Shown: positions 30,120-30,263 of the stretch, piece after piece
Layout of the letters: each line of letters starts with the position of its first letter
Numbering within the stretch: position 1 is the stretch's first letter
Assembly (NCBI GenBank): GCA_964645125.1
Contig: CAZXZC010000006.1
Coordinates: 1 to 30,263 of the forward strand
Length of the DNA: 30,263 nt
Direction of reading: 5' to 3'
Origin: JBDKGD01 sp964645125
GTDB taxonomy: Bacteria; Patescibacteriota; Minisyncoccia; UBA6257; 2-01-FULL-56-20
Program-made: the position numbers and the translations under genes
The notes under the pieces: generated by a model
The model's input: only the letters and a program-made list of their open reading frames with translations
The model's database searches: none
What the model was told of the DNA's origin: nothing

Positions 30120-30262
30120 TTGAAACCTCCTTCTTTTTTAATTTCGTTAAATTCTGCCTCTCCATCCCAATCGGGTAAGGTCTCATCAAGCGCGCTTCGG
30201 AAATAAGCACGCTGTCCGCGCCCGTACTCAAAGAAGTCGGAAAGGTCAAGGATGTCTGGCAA
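30116..30262 (-). CDS. C-terminal end of an unknown protein upstream of the J-domain gene (5' end outside window)
   Basis: An open frame runs from the right edge to a TGA that overlaps the J-domain ATG (ATGA). The 48 visible residues end LPDWDGEAEFNEIKKEGGFK and are acidic and aromatic (LDLSDFFEYGRGQRAYF). The GGAGG for the next gene is coded inside its last codons. Family not recognised. The overlap shows that it is in one operon with the J-domain gene and probably translationally coupled. Confidence 0.7.
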   Translation of the reverse strand: MPDILDLSDFFEYGRGQRAYFRSALDETLPDWDGEAEFNEIKKEGGFK

Positions 30263-30263
30263 G

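Noticed and set aside
1..30263. CRISPR array, IS transposase, rRNA genes, prophage or known defence system
   Set aside because: No regularly spaced repeats and no characteristic genes or RNA signatures were found on either strand.

Overview
The window looks like a scaffold from a small-genome bacterium of the Patescibacteria (CPR), probably of the Paceibacteria/Parcubacteria type. This is an inference from gene style, not a taxonomic assignment. Genes are short and tightly packed. YebC is shortened, the Mur ligase lacks its usual first domain, and there is a membrane-tethered Clp-like ATPase with a small membrane partner. A lamin-tail-domain protein, a type IV pilus assembly ATPase and an orphan histidine kinase are also present. 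No biosynthetic operon is visible. Two runs of N (10 at 2960-2969, 100 at 28715-28814) are assembly gaps.

Layout. 1-433: end of a transaldolase/F6P-aldolase. 498-4997 (minus): PBP1A-type cell-wall synthase, a small acidic protein, ruvC-yebC and a lipoprotein. 5174-6901 (plus): PilB/GspE-type ATPase. 6902-7352: no protein gene, but a striking foldable segment (candidate ncRNA) and a promoter for ruvB. 7353-13762: ruvB, a small Cys-rich minus gene, a lamin-tail protein, then tsaE-polA-histidine kinase as a tightly overlapping run. 13763-15294: a duplicated mutM 5' end bracketing two minus-strand cargo genes. 15231-19132: mutM, holA, convergent rpsT, ruvA and a MurE-like ligase. 19197-22860: a small membrane protein (minus), a beta-CASP nuclease, a SLOG-fold protein and an amino-acid permease. 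22942-23612: tRNA-Arg(CCG) and a family-4-like uracil-DNA glycosylase. 23754-26589: membrane protein plus Clp-like ATPase. 26590-27559: an inverted-repeat region and a NUDIX hydrolase with a His/Pro-rich tail. 27609-28653 (minus): infC-rpmI-rplT. 28878-30262 (minus): J-domain protein and the end of an upstream partner.

How the genes fit together. Genome maintenance dominates: all three ruv genes (scattered), polA, holA, mutM, a UDG and a NUDIX hydrolase. Two expression styles coexist. Many core genes have a -10 box (TATAAT/TATACT) ending about 6 nt before the start codon, which predicts leaderless mRNAs. A set of minus-strand accessory genes instead has a leader with a strong GGAGG Shine-Dalgarno. 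The most unusual locus is the cassette at mutM. Two small genes sit between two copies of the mutM promoter and first 21 codons, and the copies differ only by synonymous changes, as if an element integrated and rebuilt the start of its target gene.
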